Part shown: positions 62,810-64,000 of the stretch, piece by piece
Position numbering within the stretch: the first letter of the stretch is position 1
How the letters are laid out: the number at the start of each line of letters is the position of its first letter
The notes under the pieces: model-generated
What the model saw: the letters and a program-made list of their open reading frames with translations, nothing else
Database searches by the model: none
Told to the model about the DNA's origin: nothing
NCBI GenBank assembly: GCA_964553375.1
Contig: CAZKKN010000002.1
Coordinates: 1-64,000 of the forward strand
DNA length: 64,000 bases
Reading direction: 5' to 3'
Source: UBA9715 sp964553375
Lineage (GTDB): Bacteria > Actinomycetota > Coriobacteriia > Coriobacteriales > Eggerthellaceae
Program-made: the position numbers and the translations under genes

Positions 62810-63868
62810 ATGAACGAAGAAAAGAGCAAATCCCTCAAGCTCACCACGGATCAGATCGAATCGAAATTCGGCAAGGGCGCCATCATGAAGTTCGGGGAAG
62901 GGGAGCGTGACCTCACCGTTGAGGCCATTCCCACCGGAGCACTCGCCCTGGATGGGGCCTTGGGTATCGGCGGCGTTCCCCGGGGGCGCATCGTGGAGAT
63001 CTACGGCCCTGAATCGAGCGGCAAGACAACCCTGGCTCTGCAGATCCTCGCTGAGGCTCAAGCCCTGGGCGGCATCGTCGCGTTCATCGATGCCGAGCAT
63101 GCCCTGGACCCGGTTTATGCAGCCCGCCTGGGCGTGGATATAGACGAGGTGCTCATCTCCCAGCCTGACACGGGCGAGCAGGCCCTGGAGATCTGCGATA
63201 TGCTCGTGCGCTCGGGTGCCATCGATTGCATCGTCATCGACTCGGTAGCCGCCCTTGTGCCCCGGGCCGAGATAGAAGGGGAGATAGGGGACACCACGGT
63301 GGGCCTTCAGGCTCGGCTGATGTCCCAGGCGCTGCGCAAGCTCGCCGGCTCCCTCTCGAAATCGAATACCACCTGCATCTTCATTAATCAATTGCGTGAG
63401 AAGATCGGCGTGATGTTCGGTAATCCCGAAACCACTACGGGCGGACGCGCCCTGAAGTTCTTCTCTTCGGTGCGCATCGACATCCGCAGGGTGGACTCCA
63501 TCAAGATCAACGGCGAGATAGTGGGCAATCGCGTCCGAGCCAAAGTAGTTAAGAACAAGGTGGCCCCTCCCTTCAAGCAGGTGGAATTCGATCTCATGTA
63601 CGGTCAGGGCATCTCCAAGGAAGGCTGCATCTTGGATATGGCTGTGGAGGCAGGAGTGGCCAAGAAATCCGGGGCTTGGTACACCTATGGTGAGGAGCGC
63701 TTGGGTCAGGGCCATGAAGCCGCTAAGCAGACACTTATCGACAACCCTGATCTGCGCGACGAGATGGAGCGCAAGGTGCGCGAGGCATACGAGATCCCCA
63801 TCATCGAGCGCACCCAGGAAGAGGCCGATAGCCTCAATCCTGTCGAGAAACCGGCGAAGAAGAAATAA
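62810..63868 (+). CDS. recA: Recombinase RecA
   Basis: This 352-residue RecA has Walker A GPESSGKTTLALQIL (about residues 67-81), FIDAEHALDP, IDCIVIDSVAALVPRAEIEGE and FINQLREKIGVMFGNPETTTGGRALKF (L2). It performs strand exchange and triggers LexA self-cleavage. No intein is present. It is preceded by an SOS promoter and followed by a probable recX 2 bases downstream. Confidence 0.97.
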   Translation: MNEEKSKSLKLTTDQIESKFGKGAIMKFGEGERDLTVEAIPTGALALDGALGIGGVPRGRIVEIYGPESSGKTTLALQILAEAQALGGIVAFIDAEHALDPVYAARLGVDIDEVLISQPDTGEQALEICDMLVRSGAIDCIVIDSVAALVPRAEIEGEIGDTTVGLQARLMSQALRKLAGSLSKSNTTCIFINQLREKIGVMFGNPETTTGGRALKFFSSVRIDIRRVDSIKINGEIVGNRVRAKVVKNKVAPPFKQVEFDLMYGQGISKEGCILDMAVEAGVAKKSGAWYTYGEERLGQGHEAAKQTLIDNPDLRDEMERKVREAYEIPIIERTQEEADSLNPVEKPAKKK

Positions 63869-63870
63869 TC

Positions 63871-64000
63871 ATGGATCAAAGCGACCTCCTTGCGCAGCTC
63901 AAAGAGGGTATCGCTGCCATAGAGTCGGGAAGGGGACCCTCTTTCACGGAAAAGGGGGCTCCCTCGGTCCATGGCGCAATGCCTGACGCAGAGCCTTCGG
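63871..64000 (+). CDS. Start of an unidentified gene after recA, possibly recX (3' end outside window)
   Basis: From ATG 63871 the frame is open to the window end, giving 43 residues (MDQSDLLAQLKEGIAAIESG then a Ser/Pro/Gly-rich part). These residues carry no recognisable domain. recX directly after recA is common in Actinobacteria, so an N-terminally extended RecX is the first guess, from position only. Confidence 0.45.
   Translation, partial: MDQSDLLAQLKEGIAAIESGRGPSFTEKGAPSVHGAMPDAEPS

Overview
The window is a compact, gene-dense stretch (about 60% GC by eye) of a bacterial chromosome, almost all on the plus strand. It probably comes from the actinobacterial class Coriobacteriia (gut or oral anaerobes). 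Evidence for this is the actinobacterial neighbourhood mihF-gmk-rpoZ and the ftsK-(RodZ-like)-rimO-pgsA-cinA-recA order. These sit beside Firmicutes-like traits: PyrR attenuation, a PyrK-type dihydroorotate dehydrogenase, a membrane pyrophosphatase, CIRCE/HrcA, DUF5648 surface repeats and zinc-ribbon membrane proteins. The species cannot be named from the sequence alone. No tRNA, rRNA, CRISPR array, transposase, prophage or plasmid function was seen.

Layout. 1-2.9 kb: end of infB, rbfA, an NrnA-type DHH phosphoesterase and truB. 3-6.5 kb: a K+-dependent membrane pyrophosphatase converging on dgt. 6.6-12.8 kb: dnaG, def-fmt-rsmB and glpX. 12.9-16 kb: an accessory module of a cupin regulator, an acyl-CoA synthetase and a P-loop ATPase. 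16.1-18.2 kb: a secreted transglutaminase-fold protein with no standard start codon, then a small zinc-ribbon membrane protein. 18.3-28.4 kb: one pyrimidine operon, pyrR-pyrB-pyrC-carA-carB-pyrK-pyrD-pyrF, behind a PyrR attenuator; pyrE is absent. 28.8-31.2 kb: mihF-gmk-rpoZ-thiI. 31.3-35.2 kb: comEA-comEC-holA (DNA uptake plus a polymerase III subunit). 35.3-35.9 kb: rpsT on the minus strand, encoding S20 with a tail of more than 100 residues. 36-40.2 kb: lepA, a small membrane protein, dus and hemW. 40.2-43.4 kb: a CIRCE-controlled hrcA-dnaJ pair and mtaB. 43.4-48.8 kb: phoH-ybeY-dgkA-era, a zinc-ribbon/PASTA membrane protein and recO, ending in a perfect 21-bp inverted repeat. 48.9-55.6 kb: a TSCPD protein, rpsO-pnp, dapB, dapA and RNase J. 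55.6-64 kb: ftsK, a RodZ-like protein, yajQ, rimO, a fused pgsA-cinA gene, recA with an SOS box, and the start of a probable recX.

Most genes are housekeeping and many are translationally coupled (ATGA or TGATG overlaps, or zero-gap starts). The less ordinary signals are mostly in the short intergenic regions and in gene architecture: the PyrR attenuator, the ATA start, the 21-bp inverted repeat, structured leaders before rpsO and comEA, possible leaderless starts for phoH and holA, the PgsA-CinA fusion, the S20 tail, the short HrcA and the kinase-less PASTA protein. I did not find a clear new multi-gene defence or mobile system. The nearest thing to an uncharacterised module is the regulator, synthetase and ATPase cluster at 12.9-16 kb.
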